Made by a program: the position numbers and the translations under genes. From positions 1 through 35,847 of the forward strand of contig JALHMN010000032.1 of the NCBI GenBank assembly GCA_022844005.1: DNA of 35,847 bases. Direction: 5' to 3'. The first letter of the stretch is position 1; each line of letters begins with the position of its first letter. The notes beneath the pieces are model-generated. The model was not told where the DNA came from and did no database searches. It saw only the letters and a program-made list of their open reading frames with translations. This DNA is from a bacterium (lineage in GTDB: Bacteria; Pseudomonadota; Alphaproteobacteria; Ferrovibrionales; Ferrovibrionaceae). Positions 1 to 9,768 of this stretch are shown in pieces.

Positions 1-1038
1 AGGGTCGACAAGCTCGACATGCGCCGCGCCGTCGACCATTGGAAGGCGAAGGGCGTCGACCTGTCGAAGATCCTCTACCAGGCCCCTGCCCGCCCCGGCA
101 TTGCCGTCTGGAACAGCGAGCGCCAGGAGCACGGCCTGGAAAAGGCACTGGACCAGGACCTGCTGGCCGCCGCCGCATCCGCCCTCGAGAAGGGCGAACC
201 GGTGGTGATCGAGCGGCAGGTGCAGAACGTGAACCGTACCGTCGGCGCCATGCTTTCGGGCGAGGTCGCCCGGCGCTACGGCCATGCCGGCCTACCCGAG
301 GACACAATCTCGCTGCGGCTCACCGGCACCGCCGGGCAGAGCCTGGGGGCCTTCCTGGCGCGCGGGGTGTCGCTGGAACTAACCGGCGACGGCAACGACT
401 ATGTCGGCAAAGGTCTTTCCGGCGGCCGTATCGTCGTGCGCCTGCCCGAGGCTTCGAAGCGCGATCCGGCTGCCAACATCATCGTCGGCAATACCGTGCT
501 GTATGGCGCCACCGCCGGCGAAGCCTATTTCGAGGGTGTCGCGGGCGAACGCTTCGCCGTTCGCAACTCGGGCGCCGTCTGCGTCGTCGAGGGCGTGGGC
601 GACCACGGGTGCGAATACATGACCGGCGGCGTGGTGGTCGTGCTTGGGGATACGGGGCGCAATTTCGCCGCCGGCATGTCGGGCGGCATCGCCTATGTCT
701 ATGACCCGCACGACCGCTTCCAGACGCTGTGCAACCTGTCGATGGTCGACCTCGTCCCGGTGGCGCCGGCCGCCGGCGGCGACGAGACGGGGCGGCCGCG
801 CCAACGATCCATCGACGTTGCCGACAACGGCATGGGCGATCCCCTGGGCTTCGATGCCGAGCGCCTGCGCATCCTGGTGGAACGGCACGCTCTGCATACC
901 GGCAGCGCCAAGGCGCGCGCGCTCCTCGACGACTGGGAGAACGCCCGTGGCCGCTTCATCAAGGTGATGCCGAAGGACTATCGCCGGGCGCTGATCGACA
1001 TGCGCGCCGCCGCGTCCGCTGCGGTCGCCGCCGAATAA
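1..1038 (+). CDS. gltB: Glutamate synthase (NADPH) large subunit, C-terminal part (5' truncated by window edge)
   Basis: This is the last ~345 residues of the large (alpha) subunit of glutamate synthase, which makes two glutamates from glutamine and 2-oxoglutarate in the cytoplasm. The frame is open from base 1, so the gene starts outside the window; the first ATG at 19 is internal. The visible part is the C-terminal GXGXG beta-helix domain: repeated glycine-rich turns include [14 protein letters not shown] (about residues 129-142), [17 protein letters not shown] and [11 protein letters not shown]. In this family that domain structurally bridges the amidotransferase and synthase domains. The glutaminase and FMN/3Fe-4S regions lie upstream and cannot be checked. 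It ends with TAA, 32 bp before gltD on the same strand, the usual gltBD arrangement, so the two are probably co-transcribed. Confidence 0.95.
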   Translation, partial: RVDKLDMRRAVDHWKAKGVDLSKILYQAPARPGIAVWNSERQEHGLEKALDQDLLAAAASALEKGEPVVIERQVQNVNRTVGAMLSGEVARRYGHAGLPEDTISLRLTGTAGQSLGAFLARGVSLELTGDGNDYVGKGLSGGRIVVRLPEASKRDPAANIIVGNTVLYGATAGEAYFEGVAGERFAVRNSGAVCVVEGVGDHGCEYMTGGVVVVLGDTGRNFAAGMSGGIAYVYDPHDRFQTLCNLSMVDLVPVAPAAGGDETGRPRQRSIDVADNGMGDPLGFDAERLRILVERHALHTGSAKARALLDDWENARGRFIKVMPKDYRRALIDMRAAASAAVAAE

Positions 1039-1070
1039 CCCGCCACATCCGTCATTCCAGAGTCATACCC

Positions 1071-2522
1071 ATGGGTCTTCCCACCGGATTCCTCGAGATC
1101 GAGCGCCAGGACCGTCCCTACGAGAAGGTCGAGACGCGGCTGAAGAACTGGCGCGAATTCGTGAAGCCGCTGCCCCCGGCGGAGATCGGCCGCCAGGGCG
1201 CGCGCTGCATGGATTGCGGCATTCCCTTCTGTCACAACGGCTGTCCGGTCAACAACCTGATCCCCGACTGGAACGATCTGGTCCGGCGCGACAAGTGGCA
1301 GCAGGCGCTCGAGATGCTGCATTCCACCAACAACTTCCCGGAATTCACCGGCCGCATCTGCCCCGCCCCCTGCGAAGCCGCCTGCACGCTCAACATCGAC
1401 GACAACCCGGTGACGATCAAATCGATCGAATGCGCCATCGTCGACCGCGGCTGGGAGGAAGGCTGGATTGCGCCGCTGCCCCCGGCGGCCAAGACCGGCA
1501 AGCGCGTCGCCGTGATCGGCTCCGGCCCCGCCGGCATGGCCTGCGCCCAACAGTTGGCTCGCGCCGGACATGCGGTGACGCTTTTCGAGAAGGCCGACCG
1601 TATCGGCGGCTTGCTGCGTTATGGCATCCCCGATTTCAAGATGGAGAAGCACCTGATCGACCGCCGCATCCGGCAGATGGAGGCGGAGGGCGTTGAGTTC
1701 CGCACCGGCGTCGAGGTCGGCACCACCATCTCGATCAAGTCCCTGATCGAGGGCTACGACGCCGTGGCGCTGACGGGCGGAGCCGAGCATCCGCGCGACC
1801 TTGAAGTCCCCGGGCGCGAACTGGCCGGCATCCATTTCGCCATGGACTTCCTTACCCAGCAGAACAAGCGCAACGCCGGCGACGACGAGGTGCGCGCCGC
1901 GCCCCGCGGCACCATCTCGGCCAAGGGCAAGCATGTGATCGTGATCGGCGGCGGCGACACCGGTTCCGACTGCGTCGGCACCTCCAACCGCCAGGGCGCC
2001 GCCTCGGTGACGCAGCTCGAGGTGATGCCGAAGCCGCCGGAACGAGAGAACAAGGCCCTGACCTGGCCGGACTGGCCCCTGAAGCTGCGAACCTCTTCCT
2101 CTCACGACGAAGGCTGCGAGCGGGACTTCGCCGTGCTGACGAAGCGCGCGGTGGGTTCGGAGGGCAGGGTCGAAGCGTTGGAATGCACGTATATCGACTG
2201 GGTTAAGGGCGCCGATGGCCGCATGGCGATGCAGGAGGTGGAAGGCAGCACCTTCCGACTGAAGGCGGACCTCGTGCTTCTGGCCATGGGCTTCGTCAGC
2301 CCGCGCAAGGCCGGCATGCTGGACCAGTCGGCCGTGGCCCTCGATCCGCGCGGCAATGTGCGGGCGACCGAAATGGACTACCGCACCTCGGTCGAGAAAC
2401 TGTTTGCCGCCGGCGACATGCGCCGCGGCCAGTCGCTGGTCGTCTGGGCCATCCGCGAGGGACGGCAATGCGCCCGGGCGGTGGACGAGTTCCTGATGGG
2501 GTCGAGTTCGTTGCCGCGGTGA
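1071..2522 (+). CDS. gltD: Glutamate synthase (NADPH) small subunit
   Basis: 483-residue beta subunit of NADPH-dependent glutamate synthase. It takes electrons from NADPH through FAD and passes them via iron-sulfur clusters to GltB. N-terminal cysteines C46, C49, C54 and C58 ([13 protein letters not shown]) and C97, C101, C105 (CPAPCEAAC) match the 4Fe-4S binding region. The FAD-binding glycine motif GSGPAG is at about 150-155, and the NADPH-binding motif GGGDTG follows in the second half. Length matches the family (about 470-490). I chose ATG 1071 because the protein then begins with the typical MGxPTGF start; the frame is open far upstream but that part overlaps gltB. No strong ribosome binding site is visible. 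The next gene starts 22 bp downstream on the same strand. Confidence 0.95.
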   Translation: MGLPTGFLEIERQDRPYEKVETRLKNWREFVKPLPPAEIGRQGARCMDCGIPFCHNGCPVNNLIPDWNDLVRRDKWQQALEMLHSTNNFPEFTGRICPAPCEAACTLNIDDNPVTIKSIECAIVDRGWEEGWIAPLPPAAKTGKRVAVIGSGPAGMACAQQLARAGHAVTLFEKADRIGGLLRYGIPDFKMEKHLIDRRIRQMEAEGVEFRTGVEVGTTISIKSLIEGYDAVALTGGAEHPRDLEVPGRELAGIHFAMDFLTQQNKRNAGDDEVRAAPRGTISAKGKHVIVIGGGDTGSDCVGTSNRQGAASVTQLEVMPKPPERENKALTWPDWPLKLRTSSSHDEGCERDFAVLTKRAVGSEGRVEALECTYIDWVKGADGRMAMQEVEGSTFRLKADLVLLAMGFVSPRKAGMLDQSAVALDPRGNVRATEMDYRTSVEKLFAAGDMRRGQSLVVWAIREGRQCARAVDEFLMGSSSLPR

Positions 2523-2544
2523 CGCGGATCGAGCCTGTCCGCGT

Positions 2545-5500
2545 ATGACCTCGCCGCGTGCCCTGGCCGAATCGCTGACGGATACGGTTCTACGCGCCCA
2601 GAGCTATCCCAGGAGCGCCTTCGACAGCGGTGTCGAGTATGACCGCCAGAAGCGGGCGGGCCTCGTCGCGCTGGAACAGGAACCCGGCGGCCTGCGCATC
2701 CAATCAAAGGTGCAGGGCAGCGAGTACCTGCCCTATACCCAGACCATCCACCTGCGCGAAGGCCGCAGCGGGGCGATCCGGATCGAGGGAACGTGTTCCT
2801 GTCCCGTCGAAGTGAACTGCAAGCACGTGGTGGCGGCGCTGATCCTGTGGCGGCGCGAGGCGATGCTGGCCGATACCGGCGTGCTGCCGACGCAGCTCGC
2901 CGATTGGCTTGCGCAGCTTGAAAAGGACCTGCTCCGCGCCGGCGAAGCCTATCCGCCGGAACTGCGCCAGCGGCTGATCTACGTCGTGTCACCGGAGGAG
3001 CGCGGGCACCTGGCCGTGATCCCGCAGGTGCTGCGGCTGGACAAGCACGGGACGGTAACCGACGAACCCAAGGACTATGATGCACAAGGCGCGCGCGCCG
3101 CGACACCGGCGAAGTTCCTTCGTGCTTCGGACATCGCCATCCTGCAGTCGATCGCGCCGCGAAGGAGCTATTCCCGCCCGGGCTTCACCTACATCCTGGA
3201 CGGCAAGGACGGCGCCTTCGTACTGGAGCAGATGCTGGCGACCGGGCGGGCGCATTGGCTGAGCCCTGCCGGTCCCCTCCTCTCGCATGGCGGACCGCGG
3301 CGCGCCGAGGGGCGCTGGGCCGCCGCGCCCGGCGGCGCGCATGTGTTCCGCTTCGAGATCGAGGGCGAGCCGGAGACCATTGCACTGGCATTCACCCCGC
3401 CTCACTACCTGGACCCGGAAAGCGGAGCCGTGGGGCCGTTGCAGACCGGCCTGCCCGATCTCGCCGCCGCGCGGCTGATCGCAATCCCGCCGGTGCCCGG
3501 CGATGCCCTGATGGAGGTGGCGGAGCGACTGCGCCGGGCCTTCCAGCCCTGGGCCGAGGGCTTCGTGCAGCCGGCCGACATGCCGCAGACGCAGGACCTG
3601 CAGGTGCCGCCCCGCCCGCTGGCGCGCCTGACCCGGATTGAGCGCACGCCGCCGCCGGCCGGCTCCTACGGCTATGGCTTCGCGCGCTCGCGCGACACGC
3701 ATGGCCTTCCGCCACTCGCGGTGCTGCAGGTGCATTTCGAGTACGGCGTGCATCGTTTCCCCGAGGTGGACATGCGCCGGGAAGTCCTGGTGCGGGGCGA
3801 TGCCGGATTGACCCGGGTGTATCGCGATCTCAAGGCCGAGCGGCGACTGGCCGATCGGCTGACGGCGTGTGGTCTCAGGCGGCTGCAATCGATCCCCGGT
3901 CTCTATACCCAGCCCGCCGAGCGCCTGTGGTTCGCCTTCGGCTTCGACAGCGCGCCGGAAGACTTCGTGGGTTTCATGCTCGACGACCGCCCCCGGCTGG
4001 AGGCGGAAGGCTGGCATTTCGAGTCCGACGAAGCCTTCGACCTCGATCTGGCGTCTCCCGACAGCGATGACTGGGACATCGACCTTCAGGCCGGCGACGG
4101 GGCCAGCCCCGGATCGGGGGTCGACTGGTTCGAACTCGACATCGGCGTGAAGGTGGACGGAGAACAGGTCGATATCCTGCCGAGCCTGCTGCACCTGCTG
4201 CGGGGCCTCGCCTCGGAAGATCCAGCCGCCGCGTTGACGGCACTGGTCGAGGACAGTGACAGCGGCCGCCGCCTGGCCGTGAAACTGGTGGACGGGCGCG
4301 TGCTGCCGATCCCGATACAGCGCGCCGCAGCGCTCCTGCGCGCATTGCTGGCGATCTGGTCGCCGGCCCAGCTGGAACAAGGTACGCCGAAGGTCTCGCG
4401 GTTCTCGGCCGGAGACCTCGCGGCGCTGTCCGAGGCTCTGCCCACGATCACCTTCCACGGCGGTGAGAACCTGGTGGCCTTGGCGCGCGAACTCGGCGGC
4501 TGGCCGGCGCGGGAACCGACACCGCCGGCCGAGGACTTTCGAGCCATGCTGCGTCCCTACCAGCAGGTCGGGCTCGACTGGCTGCAGATGCTCTCGCGTA
4601 CCGGTTTCGGCGGCCTCCTGGCCGATGACATGGGGCTCGGCAAGACGATCCAGGCCCTCGCGCACCTCGCCGTCGAAAAGGCGGCCGGTCGGTTGGACCT
4701 CCCGGTGCTGATCGTGGCGCCGACCAGCGTGCTGGAAAACTGGCGCTCGGAAGCGGAAGCCTTCGCGCCCGCATTCAGGGTCCTGGTGCTGCGCGGCCTC
4801 GACCGGCAGTCCGACTTCGACCGCATCGGCTCCTACGACCTCGTGCTCACATCCTATCCGCTGCTGCATCGCGACAGGGACGTCCTGACCGCGCGCACCT
4901 GGTCGGCCGTTGTGCTGGACGAGGCCCAGACCATCCGCAATCCCGCCGCCGCCTGGAGCCAGGCGGCCTTCGCGCTGCAGGCGCGGCTGCGCCTGGCGCT
5001 TTCCGGCACTCCGGTCGAGAACAACCTGGGCGATCTCTGGTCGCTGATGCGCTTCCTCAATCCGGGTCTTCTGGGTGACGCCAAGGGGTTCGCCCGGACC
5101 TATCGAACGCCAATAGAGAAGAAGAGCGATTCCCGTGCCCGCCAGCGACTGGCCAGCCGGATCAAGCCCTTCATGCTGCGACGGACCAAGGCCCAGGTCG
5201 TCACGGATCTTCCCGAGAAGACAGAGATGCTCGACCGCGTGGAACTGCACCCCGAACAGCAGAAGCTGTATGACGCGACCCGGCTTGCCATGGATACGCG
5301 CGTCCGCGAGGCTCTCGCCGCCCAGGGCTTGGCGAAGAGCCGGATCCTCATTCTCGACGCGCTCCTCAAGCTGCGCCAGGTGTGTTGCGATCCCCGACTG
5401 GTGAAGACCGGCGGCGCAAGGGCCAGGGCCGGCATCTCGGCCAAGCTCGACCGTCTGCTGGCGCTCATCGAGGAACTGCGCGCAGAGGGACGATCCACCC

Positions 5501-5940
5501 TCGTCTTCTCGCAGTTCACCTCGATGCTGGAACTGGTAAGGGCCGAACTGGAAGCGCGGGGCATCGACTACGCCTGGCTCACCGGCGATACCGAGGACCG
5601 CAAGACGCCCGTCCGCCGCTTCCAGTCGGGGGCCGTGGACCTTTTCCTGATCAGCCTGAAGGCGGGCGGGCTCGGCCTTAATCTGACCGCCGCCGACACG
5701 GTGATCCTCTACGATCCCTGGTGGAACCCGGCCGTCGAGGCGCAGGCGATAGACCGTGCGCACCGCATCGGGCAGACCCGGCCGGTTTTCATCCACCGGC
5801 TGATCGCCAGCGGCACGGTCGAAGAGAAGATGCTGGACCTGCAGGCGCGCAAGCGCGCGCTGGCGGCGGCGCTGTGGGACGAGGACGCGGCCGGCCTGGG
5901 CAGCCTTACCGAAGAGGATGTGCGCGCCCTGTTCACCTGA
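2545..5940 (+). CDS. SWIM zinc-finger SNF2-family DEAD/DEAH ATPase (helicase-like)
   Basis: 1131-residue SNF2 family ATPase, a class of double-stranded DNA translocases related to RapA/HepA and Rad54. A SWIM zinc finger lies near the N-terminus: C84, C86, C92 and H94 (CxC-x5-CxH). A long middle region of about 550 residues has no motif I recognise. The ATPase core begins near 660: Walker A DDMGLGKT about 694-701, Walker B DEAQ at 792, motif III SGTPVENN, and helicase C with GGLGLNL and the motif VI stretch AIDRAHRIGQTRPV near 1067. All key ATPase residues are present, so it should be active. Its target is unknown; SWIM domains are thought to bind nucleic acid or protein. It follows gltD by 22 bp and may share its transcript. 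Its 3' end overlaps the convergent acyltransferase gene by 8 bp. Confidence 0.93.
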   Translation: MTSPRALAESLTDTVLRAQSYPRSAFDSGVEYDRQKRAGLVALEQEPGGLRIQSKVQGSEYLPYTQTIHLREGRSGAIRIEGTCSCPVEVNCKHVVAALILWRREAMLADTGVLPTQLADWLAQLEKDLLRAGEAYPPELRQRLIYVVSPEERGHLAVIPQVLRLDKHGTVTDEPKDYDAQGARAATPAKFLRASDIAILQSIAPRRSYSRPGFTYILDGKDGAFVLEQMLATGRAHWLSPAGPLLSHGGPRRAEGRWAAAPGGAHVFRFEIEGEPETIALAFTPPHYLDPESGAVGPLQTGLPDLAAARLIAIPPVPGDALMEVAERLRRAFQPWAEGFVQPADMPQTQDLQVPPRPLARLTRIERTPPPAGSYGYGFARSRDTHGLPPLAVLQVHFEYGVHRFPEVDMRREVLVRGDAGLTRVYRDLKAERRLADRLTACGLRRLQSIPGLYTQPAERLWFAFGFDSAPEDFVGFMLDDRPRLEAEGWHFESDEAFDLDLASPDSDDWDIDLQAGDGASPGSGVDWFELDIGVKVDGEQVDILPSLLHLLRGLASEDPAAALTALVEDSDSGRRLAVKLVDGRVLPIPIQRAAALLRALLAIWSPAQLEQGTPKVSRFSAGDLAALSEALPTITFHGGENLVALARELGGWPAREPTPPAEDFRAMLRPYQQVGLDWLQMLSRTGFGGLLADDMGLGKTIQALAHLAVEKAAGRLDLPVLIVAPTSVLENWRSEAEAFAPAFRVLVLRGLDRQSDFDRIGSYDLVLTSYPLLHRDRDVLTARTWSAVVLDEAQTIRNPAAAWSQAAFALQARLRLALSGTPVENNLGDLWSLMRFLNPGLLGDAKGFARTYRTPIEKKSDSRARQRLASRIKPFMLRRTKAQVVTDLPEKTEMLDRVELHPEQQKLYDATRLAMDTRVREALAAQGLAKSRILILDALLKLRQVCCDPRLVKTGGARARAGISAKLDRLLALIEELRAEGRSTLVFSQFTSMLELVRAELEARGIDYAWLTGDTEDRKTPVRRFQSGAVDLFLISLKAGGLGLNLTAADTVILYDPWWNPAVEAQAIDRAHRIGQTRPVFIHRLIASGTVEEKMLDLQARKRALAAALWDEDAAGLGSLTEEDVRALFT

Positions 5941-6967
5941 GGGCGGTGCCGGACCATCGCGCGTTCAGCCGGCGGGTCAGCGGGGCTTCCACCATGAGGT
6001 GGAAGAGATGCGCCACCACGACGGTGAGGGCGATGACCGTCGCGACGAACACGCCCGCGGGAACCGCCTCATGCCAACCGAGCAGACGCCAGCCCTTGGC
6101 GACCGCGGGCAGCGTCAGCGCATGGATCAGGTACAGGCTGTAGGAACTGGCCCCGAGGGCAACCAGCAGCCGGGGCGTTCGCAGACCCGCATGCTCCAGC
6201 CCCACCGCGGCGGCGACGATCGCCGCCGCCGGCACGCCCCAGATCAGGAAGCGCCAGGGATCGAGATGGCCGGCAACCAGTCCCCCCTCGCCCGAGACGA
6301 TGATCGCGCCGACCGCCAGCAGACCGAGCACCGCCGCGTGCATGGCGGGCAATCGCCACCCCGCCCGCGTCGCCGCGCCGATCCAGATCCCGAAGACGAA
6401 TTCGAGCGAGAGCGAACTGCTCCAAACCAGCAAGGCCGGCTGCTCGAACCCTGTCGCAACCCCGGCAAGCAGCAGGATGGGTAGCCCGACCAACAGCCAG
6501 CGTCGGCCGAGGCACAATGCGACAAAGAATAGAAGGTAGAAGAACGCCTCGAATGTCAGCGTCCAACCGGCGGCGTGTATGACGCCGATGCCGCCGTTGC
6601 TGATTCGGCTCTGGATGAAGAGATAGGAGGCGAGCGTATCGCGCAGCGAAAAAGTCGTCTGGTTGAACAGCCCCGGTGCGAAGAACAGCAGCGCCACCAG
6701 CACCGTGGTCACCGTCCAGTACATCGGCACGACCCGGGTGATCCGCCGTCGCAGAAACGCCACCGGCTTTCCGGCACGTCCAAAATCGTCGTAATGCGCG
6801 AGGGTCAGCACGAAGCCGCTGATGACGAAGAAGAGATCGACCCCCGCCGCCCCCGTATTGGAGGGCGCCGCGGCATAGCCCGCGTTGTGACCGGCCGTCA
6901 CGGCGGCGTGGTAGAGCAAGACCGCCAGGGCAGCGACGCCCCTGAGCGCCTGGATCGAAGCAATCAC
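5933..6967 (-). CDS. Acyltransferase family 3 (OafA/YrhL-like) membrane protein
   Basis: 344-residue polytopic inner-membrane protein of the acyltransferase-3 family, which moves acyl groups, often acetyl, onto cell-surface sugars or lipids. The N-terminus carries the family hallmark ALRGVAAL...LYHA, with the predicted catalytic histidine near residue 20. Next come FFVISGFVLT and the RRRxxRVVPMYW region, whose arginines are conserved. About ten hydrophobic segments cover the protein, with a HxxGWTLTFEAFFYLLF segment near 130. The start is GTG at 6967, preceded about 12 nt upstream by GGAGAG. No sugar-biosynthesis cluster is adjacent, so the acceptor is unknown. The gene lies divergently from the hydrolase (86-bp gap) and convergently overlaps the SNF2 gene by 8 bp. 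Confidence 0.88.
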   Translation of the reverse strand: MIASIQALRGVAALAVLLYHAAVTAGHNAGYAAAPSNTGAAGVDLFFVISGFVLTLAHYDDFGRAGKPVAFLRRRITRVVPMYWTVTTVLVALLFFAPGLFNQTTFSLRDTLASYLFIQSRISNGGIGVIHAAGWTLTFEAFFYLLFFVALCLGRRWLLVGLPILLLAGVATGFEQPALLVWSSSLSLEFVFGIWIGAATRAGWRLPAMHAAVLGLLAVGAIIVSGEGGLVAGHLDPWRFLIWGVPAAAIVAAAVGLEHAGLRTPRLLVALGASSYSLYLIHALTLPAVAKGWRLLGWHEAVPAGVFVATVIALTVVVAHLFHLMVEAPLTRRLNARWSGTALR

Positions 6968-7053
6968 GATATAACGGTTCTCTCCACGCCGCCGACGCGC
7001 GGCACCTGGATGCTACAGTGATTCGGAACGACTGCCCGGGAAGCGGAACCGCG

Positions 7054-7860
7054 ATGAAGCAGATCAGAATCAACGGCTACGACATGGCCTATCTTGAACT
7101 GGGCCAGGGTCCGGTGCTCGTCATGATCCACGGTTCGCTCGGCGATTTTCGCATCTGGGGTCCGGTGCTCGGGCCGCTCATGCGTGGGCACCGCGTGATT
7201 GCTCCCAGCCTCCGGCATTTCTTTCCCGCGTATTGGGACGGGGTGGGCCCCGGCTTCACGATCGCACAGCACGTGGAGGACGTGATCGCCCTCATAGAAG
7301 CGCTCGGCGCCGCCCCGATCGACCTGCTTGGCCATTCCCGCGGTGGCCACATCGCCTTCCGCGTCGCCCAACAGCGCCCGGACCTGTTGCACAGCCTGAT
7401 CCTGGCCGAACCCGGCGGCGACATGGACGCCTCGCTGGCCGAGCCGGGACCCGTGCCGGCGCTCTCGCAGACCGCCCGCTTCGCCGCCGCTGCGGAAAAG
7501 ATCGCGGCGGGCGACATCGAAGGCGGCATGACCGTCTTCCTGGACGGCATCGAGGGCCCCGGCGCCTGGGCGCGGCATCCCGAGGCCCGGCGGCAGCAAA
7601 TGCGCGACAACGCCCGAACGCTGCTCGGGCAGATCAACGAGAACCGCCCGCCCTTCACCCGGGCCGAGGCGGAGGCGATCCGCACTCCCACGCTCTTCAT
7701 CGGCGGCGAGAAGACCGGCGGCCTGCTGCGCGTCAACATGGAGACGCTGCCAAAACACGTCCGGGGAGCCAAGGTAACGATGATCCCCGGCGCCACGCAT
7801 GCGATGTACGAGCAGAACCCCGTCGCCTTCGCGCGGGCGGTGCTCGACTTCCTGGAATAG
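7054..7860 (+). CDS. Alpha/beta-fold hydrolase
   Basis: 268-residue cytoplasmic alpha/beta hydrolase. The oxyanion-hole motif HGSLGDFRIW starts at residue 26. The nucleophile elbow GHSRGGH has Ser95. The catalytic histidine is in GATHAMYEQNP near residue 249. The acidic member of the triad is not obvious: the usual Asp position after strand 7 reads GGEKTGG, as in some members that use Glu or a displaced Asp. No signal peptide or lid-type insertion is evident. ATG 7054 is preferred over the upstream GTG 7018 because it is preceded by GGGAAG about 10 nt upstream and gives the usual short N-terminus. The substrate cannot be told from sequence; an ester or C-C hydrolase acting on a small molecule is likely. 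Confidence 0.85.
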   Translation: MKQIRINGYDMAYLELGQGPVLVMIHGSLGDFRIWGPVLGPLMRGHRVIAPSLRHFFPAYWDGVGPGFTIAQHVEDVIALIEALGAAPIDLLGHSRGGHIAFRVAQQRPDLLHSLILAEPGGDMDASLAEPGPVPALSQTARFAAAAEKIAAGDIEGGMTVFLDGIEGPGAWARHPEARRQQMRDNARTLLGQINENRPPFTRAEAEAIRTPTLFIGGEKTGGLLRVNMETLPKHVRGAKVTMIPGATHAMYEQNPVAFARAVLDFLE

Positions 7861-7864
7861 CCCC

Positions 7865-9688
7865 TCAGCGCCCGACTGCGTAGCCCTGCATGCCGCGCGG
7901 GTTGGCACCCGCGCGCAGCATGGTGCCTTCCGGCGTTTCGTCGGTACCGGCAGCGCAGAGGCGGCCTTCCGACCAGTTGCCGCCCACCTCCACCTTGTGG
8001 CCGCGGCCCTTCAGTGCCTCGACCGTCTCGGCCGGGAAGCGGCCCTCGAGCCCCAGGTGCCCGGGCTTCGAGGGCCGGGGATAGAAGGACGACGGGAAGT
8101 GCTCGCTGTGCCAAGCGGGTGAATCGATGGCTTCCTGCAGGTTCATGCCGTGATGGGCGAGTTTCAGGAAGAACTGGGTCGACCACTGGTCCTGCTGGTC
8201 GCCGCCGGGCGTGCCGAAGGCGAGCGCAGGCTTGCCCTCCTTTAGCGCCATCGAGGGCGAGAGCGTCGTGCGCGGGCGCTTGCCGGGCTTCAGCGAATTG
8301 GGCAGCCCCTCCTCCAGCCAGAAGATCTGCGCCCGGGTGCCGAGGCAGAAGCCGAGTTCGGGGATGGTGGGTGAACTCTGCAGCCAGCCACCCGAGGGCG
8401 TCACCGCCACCATGTTGCCCCAACGGTCGATCACGTCGATATGGCAGGTATCGCCGCTCGCCGCGCCGCGCCGGCCGACGGCGCCGTCGCTACCGGCCAG
8501 GCGGCCCACGGTCGGTTCGCCAATGCCGGCGCCGCCCGCCGCCCCTGCCTTGATGCTGGTGAGCTTTGCCCCGCCTCCGGTCGGATCCCCGGGACGCAGG
8601 TCGAGCGATGCCGTGGTGCCGATCAGCTTCCGCCGCTCTACGTTGTAGGCCTCCGACAGCAGCGCCTGCATCGGCACGTCGACATGGTCCGGATCCCCGT
8701 ACCAGGCTTCGCGATCGGCGAAGGCGAGTTTCGATGCCTCGACGACCGTATGGACGAAGTCCGGGCCGGCCGGGTCCATGGCGTCGAGGTCGAAGCCGGC
8801 GAGCAGGGCCAGTTGCTGCAACATTGCCGGCCCCTGGCTCCAGGGGCCGCACTTCGCCACCGTCCAACCGCGATAGTCGTAGGTGACCGGCGCCTCGACA
8901 TGGGCCTGCCACCGCGCCATGTCCTCCCCGGACAGCAAGCCCTTGTGCCGCCGGCCCGAAGCATCCATCGCTTCGGTCTGCTTGCAAAAGCGATCGATCG
9001 CCTCGGCGACGAAACCCTCGCGCCAGGCACTGCGCACCGCCTCGATGCCCCGCTCCCGCCCGCCGGCATCCTTGGCGATGGCGGCGAAGCGGGCATAGGT
9101 GGCACCCATCTTCTCCTGGCGAAAGAGCGCGAATGGTTTCGGCAGGTCGCCCTTCGGCAGCCAGATGGCCGCTGAGGTTTTCCACTCGCCGCGGAACAGG
9201 TCGGCCACCGAGGCGATGGTGTCGATCACCCGCGGCACCAGGGGGCAGCCCTGCAGCGCGTAGTGGATGGCCGGGGCGAGGGCCTCGTCCAGGCCGATGG
9301 TCCCATAGTCGCGCAGCATCAGAAGCCAGGCGTCCACCGAGCCCGGCACGCAGGGCGCGAGCAGCCCCGAACCGGGAATGAGGTCCAGGCCGAGGTTCCG
9401 GAAATGCGCGATGCTGGCCTTGGCCGGTGCCGGCCCCTGCCCGCACAGCACTTCGATCTTGCGCGACTTCGCGCTCCAGATCAGCGCCGGCAGGTCACCG
9501 CCGGGCCCGTTCAGGTGCGGCTCAGCCATGTGCAGGACGAAACCCGCGGTCACCGCCGCGTCGAAGGCGTTGCCACCGCGTTCGAGCACGCCCATCGCCG
9601 CCGAGGAGGCAATCCAATGCGTGGTGGAGACGACGCCGAAATTGCCCTTGATCTCGGGCCGGGTGGTGAAGGGGAACGGGACCTGCAT
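7865..9688 (-). CDS. Gamma-glutamyltransferase-family Ntn hydrolase, apparently without signal peptide
   Basis: 607-residue member of the gamma-glutamyltranspeptidase family, which self-cleaves to expose an N-terminal threonine nucleophile and cleaves gamma-glutamyl or related amides. The predicted nucleophile is Thr414 in GDTCHIDV, followed by DRWGNMVAVTPSGGW. The N-terminal part carries the family motif GGNAFDAAVTAGF and a glycine-rich NGPGGD. Unlike the classical periplasmic enzyme, no signal peptide is seen, and the nucleophile context is DTCH rather than the usual TTH, pointing to a cytoplasmic sub-clade whose substrate may not be glutathione. ATG 9688 is chosen because GAGAAGG lies about 10 nt upstream; a TTG eight codons earlier (9712) is also possible. 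An orphan LivM permease lies 80 bp upstream on the same strand and may be co-transcribed. Confidence 0.88.
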   Translation of the reverse strand: MQVPFPFTTRPEIKGNFGVVSTTHWIASSAAMGVLERGGNAFDAAVTAGFVLHMAEPHLNGPGGDLPALIWSAKSRKIEVLCGQGPAPAKASIAHFRNLGLDLIPGSGLLAPCVPGSVDAWLLMLRDYGTIGLDEALAPAIHYALQGCPLVPRVIDTIASVADLFRGEWKTSAAIWLPKGDLPKPFALFRQEKMGATYARFAAIAKDAGGRERGIEAVRSAWREGFVAEAIDRFCKQTEAMDASGRRHKGLLSGEDMARWQAHVEAPVTYDYRGWTVAKCGPWSQGPAMLQQLALLAGFDLDAMDPAGPDFVHTVVEASKLAFADREAWYGDPDHVDVPMQALLSEAYNVERRKLIGTTASLDLRPGDPTGGGAKLTSIKAGAAGGAGIGEPTVGRLAGSDGAVGRRGAASGDTCHIDVIDRWGNMVAVTPSGGWLQSSPTIPELGFCLGTRAQIFWLEEGLPNSLKPGKRPRTTLSPSMALKEGKPALAFGTPGGDQQDQWSTQFFLKLAHHGMNLQEAIDSPAWHSEHFPSSFYPRPSKPGHLGLEGRFPAETVEALKGRGHKVEVGGNWSEGRLCAAGTDETPEGTMLRAGANPRGMQGYAVGR

Positions 9689-9768
9689 CTGTTTCGCGCC
9701 TTCTCGCCGCAATGCGCCGATTACTGCACACCGCCCGGCCCTGCGCCAGGATCAAAGGCCTCGCCGGC

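Noticed and set aside
978-2468. Long minus-strand open frame opposite gltD, and similar ones opposite the SNF2, glmS and glmU genes
   Set aside because: High GC gives long antisense frames; the plus- or minus-strand gene with clear family motifs explains each region and the antisense products resemble nothing.
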